From Saccharothrix australiensis (GTDB lineage Bacteria > Actinomycetota > Actinomycetes > Mycobacteriales > Pseudonocardiaceae), in assembly GCF_003634935.1 (NCBI RefSeq), contig NZ_RBXO01000001.1, positions 6,287,501-6,351,500 of the forward strand: 64,000 nucleotides of DNA, given 5' to 3'. Of this stretch, positions 52,861 to 62,944 are shown piece after piece. The first letter of the stretch is position 1. The number at the start of each line of letters is the position of its first letter. Under the pieces are notes generated by a model. The model worked only from the letters and a program-made list of their open reading frames with translations. It was not told the origin of the DNA and did not search any database. The translations under genes and the position numbers were made by a program.

Positions 52861-53856
52861 TCATTTGGCGACGGGCTTGGCCGCCTCCGGGTCGCGCCGG
52901 ACCTTGATCAGCGACGCGACCGTGGTGATCGCGAGGACGCCCACGATGACCGACAGCGACAGCTCGATCCCGATCACCGGCACCGGCAGCGGCTCGCCGC
53001 CGTTGAGGAACGGCAGCGAGTTCTGGTGCAGCGCCTCCAGGATCAGCTTCACGCCGATGAAGCCCAGGATCACCGACAGGCCGATCGACAGGTAGACCAG
53101 CTTGCTGAGCAGGCCGCCGAGCAGGAAGTACAGCTGCCGCAGGCCCATCAGGGCGAACGCGTTGGCGGTGAAGACCAGGAACGGCTCCTTGGTCAGGCCG
53201 AAGATCGCGGGGATCGAGTCGAGCGCGAACAGCAGGTCGGTGGTGCCGATGGCGACCATGACGATGAACATCGGCGTGACGAACCGCTTGCCGTCGACCT
53301 TCACGAACGACTTCGAGCCGTGGTAGCGGTCGGCCACCGGGAACACCTTGCGCACGAACCGCAGCGCCGCGTTCTCCTTGTAGTCCTCTTCCTCCTCGTC
53401 GTGGTCGGTGCGCGCGAGCTTGTAGCCGGTGTAGATGAGGAACGCGCCGAAGAGGTAGAAGACCCAGCTGAACTGCGCGATGACCGCCGCGCCGACGGCG
53501 ATGAAGATGCCGCGCATGACCAGCGCCATCAGGATGCCGACCAGCAGCACCTTGTGCTGGTGGATGGCAGGCACCTTGAAGGTGGTCATGATGATCAGGA
53601 AGATGAAGAGGTTGTCGACGCTGAGCGAGTACTCCGTGATGTACCCGGCGAAGAACTCGCCCGCGTACGTGCCGTTGGCGAAGTACCAGATGCCCAGGCC
53701 GAACGCGATCGCGACCGCCACGTAGAAGGTGACCCACCTGCCGGCTTCGCCGATGGTGACCTCGTGCGGTTTGCGGTCGACGATGAACAGGTCGATCGCA
53801 AGCAGGACGAGCAGACCTGCGATCGTCGCGATCCACAACCACGCGGGAACAGCCAT
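52861..53856 (-). CDS. TerC family membrane protein
   Basis: 331 residues, about nine helices. The acidic TerC motifs SLSVDNLFIFLIIMT and LLFALDSIPAIFGLT are intact, as in manganese exporters of the Alx/TerC family. ATG at 53856 has GGAGG upstream. A yybP-ykoY-like leader precedes it, consistent with manganese response. The C-terminus is basic and cytoplasmic. Confidence 0.93.
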   Translation of the reverse strand: MAVPAWLWIATIAGLLVLLAIDLFIVDRKPHEVTIGEAGRWVTFYVAVAIAFGLGIWYFANGTYAGEFFAGYITEYSLSVDNLFIFLIIMTTFKVPAIHQHKVLLVGILMALVMRGIFIAVGAAVIAQFSWVFYLFGAFLIYTGYKLARTDHDEEEEDYKENAALRFVRKVFPVADRYHGSKSFVKVDGKRFVTPMFIVMVAIGTTDLLFALDSIPAIFGLTKEPFLVFTANAFALMGLRQLYFLLGGLLSKLVYLSIGLSVILGFIGVKLILEALHQNSLPFLNGGEPLPVPVIGIELSLSVIVGVLAITTVASLIKVRRDPEAAKPVAK

Positions 53857-53893
53857 CGAATACCTCCGGTACATCGCGCGCACGCCAATGACC

Positions 53894-53993
53894 GGAGGTC
53901 TCCTCCATCGGTTGGCTCACCGACCGGCGGCACCGGGACCCCCACGCTGGGCTCCGTGCTGACGACACCGCCGCTTAGGGAGTACTCCCCTCC
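53894..53993 (-). promoter_or_regulatory. yybP-ykoY-type manganese riboswitch
   Basis: In the minus-strand leader of terC the order is: GGAGGGGAGTACTCCC (53978-53993), GTCGTCAGCACGG, then CGGTCGGTGAGCCAACCG, then GGAGGAGACCTCC. The first GGAGG and last CCTCC can pair as P1. This order is what I recall for actinobacterial yybP-ykoY elements. The spacing to the terC ATG is about 40 nt. Identification is by recalled consensus, not a covariance model. Confidence 0.72.
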
Positions 53994-54152
53994 ACGCTCA
54001 CCCCAGTCTCACGCATGATTGCGGGTTCGCGCCAGCCGGGGTGATCAGACCCACCCGGCCGGGCGCGTCTTTCCTGAGAAAGAGCACCTCCGCCCACACC
54101 GCGTTCTCAGTGAACACGGCCCCTTGACACGTCTCACCCTAAGGTCGACGGG

Positions 54153-57005
54153 GTGGCCCCCTCCTCCCGCCTCGGCGGCAGGTGGTCGCTCCCCGCGCTG
54201 GTCGTGCTGGTCGCCCTGCTGGGCGCCGTCGTGGTCTGGACGCGGCAGGGCGACGACCCGCCCCCGGTGAGCACCCGCGACGCGGTGATCGACGTGCCGG
54301 AGAGCCCCGGCAGCGACCGGGCGATCCAGCTCGACACCACCCTCCACCTGCCCGAACGCACACCCGCGCCGGCCATCCTGCTGCCGCACGGCTTCGGCGG
54401 CAGCAAGGAGGGCGTGGCCGCCCAGGCGACCGAGCTGGCGCGGCGCGGGTTCGTCGTGCTGACCTACTCCGCCCGCGGCTTCGGCCGCAGCACCGGCCGG
54501 ATCGCGCTGAACTCCCTCGACCACGAGGTCCGCGACGCGCAGAAGCTGCTGGACTGGCTCGCGACCCGCGAGGAGGTGCGCACCGACGCGGCGGGCGACC
54601 CGAGGGTCGGCGTCACCGGCGCGTCGTACGGCGGCGCGCTGGCGCTGTCGCTGGCCGGCGTGGACCGGCGGGTCGACACGATCGTCCCGGTGATGACGTT
54701 CAACGACCTGGGCCAGGCGCTGCTGCCGAACGCCGGCCGCGCCGACCGGGTGGACGCGACGTCGGTCGCGCCCGGCGCGTTCGGCGACGACGGCGTGTTC
54801 AAGCGGTCTTGGGCGGGCCTCCTGTTCTCCGCCGGGCTGTCCGGCGGCGACGTGGCGGGCCCCGGCCAGGAGGCGCAGGAGCCGGGCCAGGACGGCCGCG
54901 GGCAGGCCCCGAGCGACACCGCGGCCGTGCCCCCGGCGCAGCCCGGCCCGACGGCACCGCGCCCCGGCGCCGCCGACGGCGCGTGCGGCCGGTTCCAGGC
55001 CGACGTCTGCGCGGCGTACACCGACGTGGCGACCACGGGGCGGGCCGACCCGCGCACCCTGGAGGTGCTGCGGCGCTCCTCGCCCGCGGCGGTGACCGGC
55101 CGCATCACCCAGCCGACGATGATCGTGCAGGGCGAGCAGGACACGCTGTTCGGCCTGGACCAGGGTGACGCCAACGCGCGCCAGATCGCCGCGAACGGCG
55201 CGAAGGTCAAGGTCGTCTGGTACGCGGGCGGCCACGACGGCGGCTCGCCCGGCCCCGAGCTGCGCGGGCGCATCGCCGACTGGATGGCCTTCCACCTCGA
55301 CGGCAAGGGCGCCGACCCCGGCACGGGCTTCGAGTACACCGTCGTGGGCGCGTTCCGCAGCAGCGGCACGCCGTCGCTGCGCGACGTGGTCGCGCCGCAC
55401 TACCCCGGCCTGCCGGGCGCGGACCCGGTCGAGCGCCGGGGCGTGCCGCTGGCCGGCGGCGAGCAGGTGGTGGTCAACCCGCCGGGCGGCAACCCGGCGG
55501 CGGTGAGCAGCCTGCCCGGCCTCGGCTCGGCGCTGTCGCGGTCCAGCGCGGTCTCGTCGCGGCTGGCGGTCGACCTGCCGGGCCAGGCGGCGGTGTTCAC
55601 CTCCGAGCCGCTCACCTCGCAGCTGCTGCTGACCGGCGCGTCGACCGTGCGGCTGCGGGTGGCGGCGGTGCCCGGCCGCCCCGTGCCGGACGAGGGCGCG
55701 GTGCTGTTCGCGAAGCTGTACGACGTCGACGCGAGCGGGGTGCGCACGCTGCCCGGCTCGGCCGTCGCGCCGATCCGCGTCACCGGCCTGCCCGCCGACG
55801 GCACGCCCGTCGACGTGCACGTGACGCTGCCCGGCGCGGTGCGGCCGGTGGAGAGCGACCACCGGCTCCAGCTCGTGGTCGCCACCACGGACCAGGCGTA
55901 CGCGAACGCGACGACGCCCGCCGCCTACCGCGTCTCGCTGGCGACGCCGGAACTCGCGGCGCCGGTCGTGCCGGGCGTGAACGCGACCAGCGACGTGCCG
56001 ACCGGTGCGCTGTGGGGCATCGCGATCGTGCTGGTCGCGTGCGCGATCGCGGCGGTGGTGGCGTGGTTCCGGCGGCGGCTGGCCGCCGACGTCGACCCCG
56101 CGCTGACCGGCGTGCCGCTGGTGATCTCCGGGCTGACCAAGTCCTACCCCGGCGGGCTGACGGCGGTGCGGGACCTGTCGTTCCGGGTCGAGCACGGCCA
56201 GGTGCTCGGCCTGCTCGGGCCCAACGGCGCGGGCAAGACGACCACCCTGCGGATGCTGATGGGCCTGATCACGCCCTCCGAGGGCGAGATCAGGGTGTTC
56301 GGGCACCGGGTGAGCCCCGGCGCGCCCGTGCTGTCGCGCGTCGGGTCGTTCGTGGAGGGCTCCGGTTTCCTGCCCCACCTGTCCGGCCTGGCCAACCTGC
56401 GGCTGTACTGGGCGGCGACCGGCCGCCCGGTCGAGCAGGCGCACTTCGACGAGGCGCTGGAGATCGCGGGCCTCGGTGACGCGGTGCACCGCCGCGTCCG
56501 CACCTACAGCCAGGGCATGCGGCAGCGGCTGGCCATCGCGCAGGCGATGCTGGGCCTGCCGGACCTGCTGGTGCTCGACGAGCCGGCCAACGGGCTCGAC
56601 CCGCCCCAGATCCACCAGATGCGCGAGGTCCTGCGGCGCTACGCGGCGGCCGGGCGCACGGTGCTGGTGTCCTCGCACCTGCTCGCCGAGGTCGAGCAGA
56701 CGTGCAGCCACGTCGTGGTGATGCACAAGGGCACCCTGGTCGCGGCCGGTCCGGTCGAGGAGATCGCGACGGGCGGCGGCGAGGCCAGCTTCCGGGTCGA
56801 CCGGCCCGAGGAGGCGGCCGAGGTGCTGCGCGGCCTGGAGGGCGTGCGGGGCGTGTCGGTGGACGGCGAGCACGTGCACGCCGGCCTCAACGGCACCCCG
56901 CGCGCGACGGCCCTGCGGGCGTTGGTGCGGGCGGGGGTGGCGGTCGACCAGGCCGGCCCGCGCCGCAAGCTGGAGGACGCGTTCCTGGAACTGGTGGGCG
57001 AGTGA
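54153..57005 (+). CDS. Extracytoplasmic alpha/beta hydrolase fused to ABC ATPase
   Basis: 950 residues with an unusual order. TM helix (residues about 14-30), then a CocE/NonD-like alpha/beta hydrolase facing outward: LLPHGFGGSKEG (oxyanion), VTGASYGGALALS (Ser158 nucleophile), IVQGEQDTLFGL (Asp) and AGGHDGGSPG (His). A beta-rich domain follows (to about 600), a second TM helix (about 620-640), then a cytoplasmic ABC ATPase: GPNGAGKTT (near 690), YSQGMRQRLAIAQAML (signature), LVLDEPANGLD, SSHLLAEVEQ. GTG at 54153. Stop overlaps the permease ATG by one base. Confidence 0.85.
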   Translation: MAPSSRLGGRWSLPALVVLVALLGAVVVWTRQGDDPPPVSTRDAVIDVPESPGSDRAIQLDTTLHLPERTPAPAILLPHGFGGSKEGVAAQATELARRGFVVLTYSARGFGRSTGRIALNSLDHEVRDAQKLLDWLATREEVRTDAAGDPRVGVTGASYGGALALSLAGVDRRVDTIVPVMTFNDLGQALLPNAGRADRVDATSVAPGAFGDDGVFKRSWAGLLFSAGLSGGDVAGPGQEAQEPGQDGRGQAPSDTAAVPPAQPGPTAPRPGAADGACGRFQADVCAAYTDVATTGRADPRTLEVLRRSSPAAVTGRITQPTMIVQGEQDTLFGLDQGDANARQIAANGAKVKVVWYAGGHDGGSPGPELRGRIADWMAFHLDGKGADPGTGFEYTVVGAFRSSGTPSLRDVVAPHYPGLPGADPVERRGVPLAGGEQVVVNPPGGNPAAVSSLPGLGSALSRSSAVSSRLAVDLPGQAAVFTSEPLTSQLLLTGASTVRLRVAAVPGRPVPDEGAVLFAKLYDVDASGVRTLPGSAVAPIRVTGLPADGTPVDVHVTLPGAVRPVESDHRLQLVVATTDQAYANATTPAAYRVSLATPELAAPVVPGVNATSDVPTGALWGIAIVLVACAIAAVVAWFRRRLAADVDPALTGVPLVISGLTKSYPGGLTAVRDLSFRVEHGQVLGLLGPNGAGKTTTLRMLMGLITPSEGEIRVFGHRVSPGAPVLSRVGSFVEGSGFLPHLSGLANLRLYWAATGRPVEQAHFDEALEIAGLGDAVHRRVRTYSQGMRQRLAIAQAMLGLPDLLVLDEPANGLDPPQIHQMREVLRRYAAAGRTVLVSSHLLAEVEQTCSHVVVMHKGTLVAAGPVEEIATGGGEASFRVDRPEEAAEVLRGLEGVRGVSVDGEHVHAGLNGTPRATALRALVRAGVAVDQAGPRRKLEDAFLELVGE

Positions 57006-57934
57006 TGGCGGACGAGCACGGCGTGCACACCGACCCGACGGCGATCGCCGACCTGGCCGACGCGGCCGAGCACGAGCACCCCGGTGTCGCGCCGGACGGG
57101 TCGAGGGTCGGCTACCGGGCGGGGCGGACGCTGCCGATCCGGGTGGAGCTGGCGCGCCAGCTGCGCCGCAGGCGGACGCAGCTGGTGCTGGGCTTCCTGG
57201 TGCTGCTGCCGTTCATCCTGGTGGTGGCGTTCGAGCTGGGGCAGGCGTCGCCGAACCGGCGCTCGGGCGGGTTCGTGGACCTCGCGACGGCCAGTGGCGT
57301 GAACTTCGTGGTGCTCACGCTGTTCGTGAGCGGCAGCTTCCTGCTGCCGATGATCGTGGCGCTGTTCTTCGGCGACACGATCGCGTCCGAGGCGTCCTGG
57401 TCGAGCCTGAAGTACCTGCTGGCGGCGCCCGTGCCGCGGCACCGGCTGCTGCGCCGCAAGGCGCTGGCGTCCGGGCTGCTGTCGGTGGCCGCGCTGGTCC
57501 TGCTGCCCGCCGTGGCGCTGGCGGTCGGCGTCGCCTGGTACGGGGCGGGCGAGGCGGTCAGCCCGACGGGCGAGGCGACGTCGTTCGGCGCGGGCGTGTC
57601 CGGGGTGGCGCTGGCGGTCTGCTACCTCTGCGTCCACCTGTTCTGGGTGGCGGGGTTGGCGCTGTTCCTGTCGGTGTCGACGGACGCGCCGCTGGGCGCG
57701 GTCGGCGGCGCGGTGCTGGCGTCGATCCTGTCGCAGATCCTGGACCAGATCACGGCGTTGGAGGGACTGCGGGACTACCTGCCGACGCACTACGCGCTGG
57801 CGTGGGCGGACCTGCTGTCGACCGAGGTGGACTGGTCGCAATTGGCGAAGGGCGCGTTCTCGGCGCTGGCCTACGGCGCGTTCTTCACGCTGCTGGCGGC
57901 CCGGAAGTTCGCGCGCAAGGACATCACGAGCTGA
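57005..57934 (+). CDS. ABC transporter permease
   Basis: 309 residues, six or so helices (LVLGFLVLLPFILVVAFELG, FVVLTLFVSGSFLLPMIVAL and others). FFGDTIASEASWSSLKYLL and VPRHRLLRRKALASGLLSV are typical of ABC-2 permeases. The ATG at 57005 overlaps the preceding stop (TGATG), so it pairs with the hydrolase-ATPase fusion in one exporter. The N-terminus is acidic and cytoplasmic. Confidence 0.88.
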   Translation: MADEHGVHTDPTAIADLADAAEHEHPGVAPDGSRVGYRAGRTLPIRVELARQLRRRRTQLVLGFLVLLPFILVVAFELGQASPNRRSGGFVDLATASGVNFVVLTLFVSGSFLLPMIVALFFGDTIASEASWSSLKYLLAAPVPRHRLLRRKALASGLLSVAALVLLPAVALAVGVAWYGAGEAVSPTGEATSFGAGVSGVALAVCYLCVHLFWVAGLALFLSVSTDAPLGAVGGAVLASILSQILDQITALEGLRDYLPTHYALAWADLLSTEVDWSQLAKGAFSALAYGAFFTLLAARKFARKDITS

Positions 57935-58164
57935 GCGGGCGGCCCGGTTCCAGGTCTCGCCGACCACCGCCGTCCACCGGGGCCGGCGTTGCCGCGAGCC
58001 GGGCGAGCCGGGTCTGGTCGACCGGTCCGGCCGCCCGCACCGCGGTCCGCGTCGCCTGCCCACCCGCCGCGAACGCCGGATCGTCAAGGTCCGCCCGGCG
58101 CGGCGGTGGGGGCCGGCCCGCATCGGCCCCCTGCCCGGCTTGCATCCCTCCACGGTGCACGGGT

Positions 58165-58343
58165 GCCGGCCGCTTCGACTTCGGCAGCTTGGCGACCACC
58201 GCGTCGTAGGACCGGTCGAGCAGTTCGCGCACGTCCTCCGCCGGCTGGCCGCACCCGGTTCCAGCCGTAGCGGCCGACGTAGGCGCTGATCGTGACGTCG
58301 TCGGGGAAGCGCTCCCGCCACTCGGCGTCGCCGCACCAGCCGC
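58165..58343 (-). pseudogene. MmcQ/YjbR-like fragment with frameshift
   Basis: Reads WCGDAEWRERFPDDVTI then SAYVGRYGWNRV in one frame and continues after a shift as ELLDRSYDAVVAKLPKSKRP in another. These ends belong together in MmcQ/YjbR-fold proteins. There is no N-terminal part. It lies in the 580-bp gap 57935-58514, whose remaining sequence shows no gene. Confidence 0.65.
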
Positions 58344-58514
58344 CTCTCCCCCGTCCGCGGAGACCGCGTACCGCGGTGGTCCCGCCGGCCTTCGGCAAGA
58401 GCTGTCCCCCGCGGCAACGGCCCGCGCTGAAGGGCTCCCACCGGCCCCGGTGCTCGGTCGCGCCAGGGCCGGTGGGAGCTGTGGTGGGAGCGGAACCGGT
58501 GGGGGGCGTCGGCC

Positions 58515-60671
58515 CTACTTCACGCCGGCCGCGTCCATGCCCCGCAGCTCCTTCTTCAGGTCCTGGATCTCGTCGCGCAGCCGCGCCGCCAGCTCGAACT
58601 GCAGCTCGCGGGCCGCGTTCATCATCTGGTCGGTCAGCTGCTGCACCAGGTCGGCCAGCTCGGACCGCGCCATGCCGCTGGTGTCGCGGTCGGCCAGGAC
58701 GCCCGAGCTGCGACCGCTCGCGCCGGGGTCGCCGGCCGGCTTCTTGCCGCGCGACGCGTTGCGCCCCGAGCCGCCCGGCTCGATGACGTCCTCCGCCTCC
58801 GCGTACACCTGCTCCAGGATGTCGGTGATCTTCTTCCGCAGCGGCTGCGGGTCGAGGCCGCGCTCCTCGTTGTACGCGATCTGCTTGGCCCGCCGCCGGT
58901 TGGTCTCCTCGATCGCGTGCCGCATCGAGTCGGTGACGCGGTCGGCGTACATGTGGACCTGGCCGGACACGTTGCGGGCCGCGCGGCCGATGGTCTGGAT
59001 CAGGCTCGTGCCCGACCGGAGGAAGCCCTCCTTGTCGGCGTCCAGGATCGACACCAGCGAGACCTCGGGCAGGTCCAGGCCCTCGCGCAGCAGGTTGATC
59101 CCGATCAGGACGTCGTACTCGCCCAGCCGCAGCTGCCGGAGCAGCTCGACGCGGCGCAGCGTGTCGACCTCGGAGTGCAGGTAGCGGACCCGGATGCCCA
59201 GCTCCAGCAGGTAGTCGGTGAGGTCCTCGGCCATCTTCTTGGTCAGGGTGGTGACCAGGACGCGCTCGTCGCGCTCGGCCCGCACGCGGATCTCGTGGAC
59301 CAGGTCGTCGATCTGGCCCTCCGTCGGCTTGACGACCACCTCCGGGTCGACCAGGCCCGTCGGGCGGATGACCTGCTCGACGAACTCGCCGCCCGCCTGG
59401 CCCATCTCGTACGGGCCGGGCGTCGCCGACAGGTACACCGTCTGCCCGATGCGGTCGGCGAACTCCTCCCAGGTCAGCGGCCGGTTGTCCAGCGCGCTGG
59501 GCAGCCGGAAGCCGTGCTCGACGAGGTTGCGCTTGCGGGACGCGTCGCCCTCGTACATGCCGCCGATCTGCGGCACCGTCACGTGGGACTCGTCGATGAC
59601 CAGCAGGAAGTCGTCCGGGAAGTAGTCGATCAGCGTCGCGGGCGCGGTGCCGGGGCCGCGGTCGTCGATGTGGCGCGAGTAGTTCTCGATGCCCGAGCAG
59701 AAGCCGACCTGGCGCATCATCTCGATGTCGTACGAGGTGCGCATCCGCAGCCGCTGCGCCTCCAGCAGCTTGCCCTGCCGCTCCAGCCTGCCCAGCTGCT
59801 CGGCCAGCTCGGCCTCGATGTTGGCGATCGCCTTCTCCATGCGCTCCGGGCCGGCCACGTAGTGCGTCGCCGGGAAGATGCGCAGCTCGTCGACCTCCTT
59901 GACCACGTCGCCGGTGAGCGGGTGCAGGTAGTACAGCTTGTCGATCTCGTCGCCGAAGAACTCGACGCGCAGCGCCAGCTCCTCGTACGCCGGGATGATC
60001 TCCACCGTGTCGCCGCGCACCCGGAACGTGCCCCGGTTGAACGCCACGTCGTTGCGCGCGTACTGGATGTCGACCAGGGCACGCAGCAGCAGGTCGCGGT
60101 CGATCTCGCCGCCCACCGCGAGCTGGATCGAGCGGTCGAGGTAGGACTGGGGCGTGCCCAGGCCGTAGATGCACGACACCGAGGCGACCACGATCACGTC
60201 CCGCCTGGTGAGCAGGCTCATGGTGGCCGAGTGGCGCAGCCGCTCCACGTCCTCGTTGATCGAGGAGTCCTTCTCGATGTAGGTGTCCGTCTGCGGGATG
60301 TACGCCTCGGGCTGGTAGTAGTCGTAGTAGCTGACGAAGTACTCCACCGCGTTCTCGGGGAAGAACTCCCGCAGCTCGTTGGCCAGCTGCGCGGCCAGCG
60401 TCTTGTTCGGCGCCATCACCAGCGTGGGCCGCTGCAACTTCTCCACGAGCCACGCCGTGGTGGCCGACTTGCCGGTGCCCGTCGCGCCGAGCAGCACGAC
60501 GTCCTTCTCGCCCTCCGTGATGCGCCGTTCCAGCTCCGCGATCGCGGCGGGCTGGTCACCGGCCGGCTGGTAGTCGCTGACCACGCGGAACTTCCCGTCG
60601 GTGCGGGGGATGTCGCCGACGGGACGGTGCGCCGAGTGCGCCTTGACCGGGATCTCGGTTGGGAAAGCCAC
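58515..60671 (-). CDS. uvrB: UvrB, excinuclease ABC subunit B
   Basis: 718 residues, nucleotide excision repair. Walker [20 protein letters not shown] near residue 60, [20 protein letters not shown] (beta-hairpin), [14 protein letters not shown] (Walker B), [21 protein letters not shown] (motif VI), and the C-terminal UVR/UvrC-binding helix pair ([20 protein letters not shown]). GTG 60671 ([13 protein letters not shown]) is the start; TACCGT lies just upstream and points to a leaderless mRNA. No LexA box is evident here, unlike uvrA. Confidence 0.97.
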   Translation of the reverse strand: MAFPTEIPVKAHSAHRPVGDIPRTDGKFRVVSDYQPAGDQPAAIAELERRITEGEKDVVLLGATGTGKSATTAWLVEKLQRPTLVMAPNKTLAAQLANELREFFPENAVEYFVSYYDYYQPEAYIPQTDTYIEKDSSINEDVERLRHSATMSLLTRRDVIVVASVSCIYGLGTPQSYLDRSIQLAVGGEIDRDLLLRALVDIQYARNDVAFNRGTFRVRGDTVEIIPAYEELALRVEFFGDEIDKLYYLHPLTGDVVKEVDELRIFPATHYVAGPERMEKAIANIEAELAEQLGRLERQGKLLEAQRLRMRTSYDIEMMRQVGFCSGIENYSRHIDDRGPGTAPATLIDYFPDDFLLVIDESHVTVPQIGGMYEGDASRKRNLVEHGFRLPSALDNRPLTWEEFADRIGQTVYLSATPGPYEMGQAGGEFVEQVIRPTGLVDPEVVVKPTEGQIDDLVHEIRVRAERDERVLVTTLTKKMAEDLTDYLLELGIRVRYLHSEVDTLRRVELLRQLRLGEYDVLIGINLLREGLDLPEVSLVSILDADKEGFLRSGTSLIQTIGRAARNVSGQVHMYADRVTDSMRHAIEETNRRRAKQIAYNEERGLDPQPLRKKITDILEQVYAEAEDVIEPGGSGRNASRGKKPAGDPGASGRSSGVLADRDTSGMARSELADLVQQLTDQMMNAARELQFELAARLRDEIQDLKKELRGMDAAGVK

Positions 60672-60797
60672 GGACACGACGGTACGCCTGGGGTACGACA
60701 AAGTCCGATCGGCCCAGGTCGGAGCGGTGCTCGGCTTGTCGCGCCCGGCGGCGACCGGCCCCGGGGCGACCGTCGGCGACCGGGCGCGCGGCGGTCG

Positions 60798-62186
60798 TCA
60801 GCAGTCGCACCCGCAGCAGTCGCAGCAGCCGCCGTCGCCGCCGCCCCGGCCGCTGCCGCCGCCGCAGTCGCAGCCCGAACCGCAGTCGCAGGGGTTGTGC
60901 CGCCACTTGCCGCTCCACGGGCCGGGGAACGGGTCGCGGCAGCAGTACTGGCACGTGCCGCACTGGTAGAGCACGGCCAGGCAGCCGAGCAGCGCGCCCC
61001 GCGGGCGGGGCGGGTGGACCAGCGCCGGCCAGCACCACAGGCCGCCGCCGGGGCCGGGCGGCTCGCCACGCCGGTCCCACTCGGTCGGGCGCGGCGGCGG
61101 TCCGCCGCCGTCGTCACCGCCGTCGTCACCGCCGTGGCCCGCGGCGGCGTGCGGCGGCACCGGGCCGGGTGGTGGCACGCTGCCGTGCCGGTCACCGCCG
61201 TGCGGGGCCTGGTGCGGCGGGTACGCGGCGGGCGCGGGATGCCAACCCGGCGGCGGCGTCCCCTGCGGGCCGTGCCCGTGCGGGCCGTGCCCGTGCGGGC
61301 CGTGCCCGTGCGGGCCGTGCGTGTGCGGGCCGTGCGTGTGCGGGCCGCCGAACGCCCGCCGGATCGACTCGCGCACCTCGTGCACGAGCAGCGCGTGCAC
61401 CAGCCGCCCGTCGGTGAACTCCACGTCCTTCAGGGCCAGTTCGATGCCCATCGCGGCGTCCTCGCACAGCCGCCGCGCCTCCGCCAACGACGTGCCGGTG
61501 GCCTCCAGCGGGTTCCACGCGCCCGCCGCGCGGTCCTCCGCCAGGTCCTCCACGGCGTCGACCAGGTGCGCCAGGCGCCCGAACAGCCGCCCGACCTCGC
61601 GCAACGCGTCGGCGTTGCCCGGTCGCCCGGCCAGCAGGGCGGTCCGCGCCACCGCCTCGCCGGCGGCGGTCTCGGTCGGCTCGGTCACCAGCAGCACCGA
61701 GCCGCCCGGCCCGGCCGCCGCCTCCACCTCCGCCTGCCGCTCCACCGCCGCGACCAGCACGCCGGTGTCGAAGCCCAGGTCGGACCCGGTGGTCGCGGCC
61801 TGCGCGGCCCACCGCCGCGCCACCCGCCTGCCCAGGCCCCGGACGGGCACCCGCGCGAAGGCGCCGTCCCGGTCCGCCACGTGGTCGCCGACCTTCGCCG
61901 ACGCCAGCACCAGCGACACCGTCGCGGCCAGCCGCGCGCCCGCGCCCACGGCCACGTCGGCCGACCTCATGCCGCGCAGCGCGCACGGGCCCGCCGAGCG
62001 CCGCGAACGGACCGTCTGGGCCTCGACGAGGGCGGACACGACCAGCCCGTCGTAGTTGGTGACCACGCGCGCCAGGTGGCCGTGGTCGTCGCGCAGCGCC
62101 AGGCACAGCCCGCACAGGTGCGCCAGCCACGATTCGCGCAGGTCCGCGCCCAGTCGGTGGCGGCACGGCCGGATGATCCCGAACAT
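60798..62186 (-). CDS. DUF5685 family protein with His-rich and Cys-rich tail
   Basis: 462 residues. FGIIRPCRHRLGADLRESW, HLCGLCLALRDDHGHLARV and NYDGLVVSALVEAQ mark the family N-terminus. A His-rich tract of HGPHGHGPHGHGP type follows (near 285), and the tail holds CQYCCRDPFPG, CDCGSGCDCGGG and CCDCCGCDC. The His tract corresponds to a 15-bp DNA repeat. A metal-binding role is likely for the tail. ATG at 62186. Confidence 0.85.
   Translation of the reverse strand: MFGIIRPCRHRLGADLRESWLAHLCGLCLALRDDHGHLARVVTNYDGLVVSALVEAQTVRSRRSAGPCALRGMRSADVAVGAGARLAATVSLVLASAKVGDHVADRDGAFARVPVRGLGRRVARRWAAQAATTGSDLGFDTGVLVAAVERQAEVEAAAGPGGSVLLVTEPTETAAGEAVARTALLAGRPGNADALREVGRLFGRLAHLVDAVEDLAEDRAAGAWNPLEATGTSLAEARRLCEDAAMGIELALKDVEFTDGRLVHALLVHEVRESIRRAFGGPHTHGPHTHGPHGHGPHGHGPHGHGPQGTPPPGWHPAPAAYPPHQAPHGGDRHGSVPPPGPVPPHAAAGHGGDDGGDDGGGPPPRPTEWDRRGEPPGPGGGLWCWPALVHPPRPRGALLGCLAVLYQCGTCQYCCRDPFPGPWSGKWRHNPCDCGSGCDCGGGSGRGGGDGGCCDCCGCDC
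61265..61339. repeat. 15-bp tandem repeat encoding the His-rich tract
   Basis: Five units: GCGGGCCGTGCCCGT three times (61265, 61280, 61295) and GCGGGCCGTGCGTGT twice (61310, 61325). Encodes the GPHGH / GPHTH repeats of the DUF5685 protein. Confidence 0.9.
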
Positions 62187-62266
62187 GGGGGAAGACTAAG
62201 CGATCATCATACTTTCGGGTGACAGAAACGGGTGTTCGACGGCCGGCGGTGCATAAGGTGCCGATC

Positions 62267-62809
62267 GTGACGCTGAGCACGGCAGGGACCTCGAAGATGC
62301 ACATCCACCCGCCGAAGGTCGAGTACTTCGACCTGGACGCCAAGAGCAACACGGACCCCAAGGGCCACCTGCGCGGCGTCGAGGAGTACCGGTTGACCCG
62401 GCACGGGCTCTACATGTTCCGCCCGGTGCCCGGCCACCCGCGGCTGTCGCACTTCGAGTCGTGGCTGCTGCCCGCCCACGGCCTCCGCGTCACCCGCCAG
62501 TCCTGGCACCCCGGCCAGGAGCGCGACTACGACCACTACGTGGACGTCGTGGAGATCACCTCCAGCGGGTCGGTGTGGAAGACCGTCGACCTCTACCTGG
62601 ACCTGATCGTGCGCACCGGCCGCAGCGTCACGGTGGTCGACACCGACGAGCTGCTGACCGCCCTGGAACGGGGCCTCATCCAGCCGCACCGGGCGCAGTG
62701 GGCGCTGGAGACCACCTACCGCGCGGTGGCGGGCATCGCGGCGAACGGGCACGACGCGGTGCGCTGGCTGGCCTCCCAGGGCACGGTCACCACCTGGCGG
62801 CGGCGGTGA
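62267..62809 (+). CDS. DUF402 domain protein
   Basis: 180 residues. IHPPKVEYFDLDAKSNTDP, LYMFRPVPGHPRLSHFESW, DYDHYVDVVEITSSGSVWK and TVDLYLDLIVRTGRSVTVVD cover the DUF402 fold. GTG at 62267 is used (AAGG upstream); an ATG at 62297 is possible. Next to uvrB/coaE as in other actinobacteria. Family members include a ribonuclease/pyrophosphatase-like activity, but no function can be assigned here. Confidence 0.85.
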   Translation: MTLSTAGTSKMHIHPPKVEYFDLDAKSNTDPKGHLRGVEEYRLTRHGLYMFRPVPGHPRLSHFESWLLPAHGLRVTRQSWHPGQERDYDHYVDVVEITSSGSVWKTVDLYLDLIVRTGRSVTVVDTDELLTALERGLIQPHRAQWALETTYRAVAGIAANGHDAVRWLASQGTVTTWRRR

Positions 62810-62944
62810 TGCGGACGGTGAGCGCCGCCGGCAACCGCCCTCCGGGTTTGTCACCTGACCGAGACCCTCTCCGGCACAGACCGTGATGTAACAAATCGAC
62901 CCGCAGTGTTACGGGCCGCATACTTACGGCTACGCTCGGATCGC

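Noticed and set aside
61265-61339. Regular 15-bp repeats as a possible CRISPR array
   Set aside because: No spacers; the repeats are contiguous and encode His-rich protein sequence.
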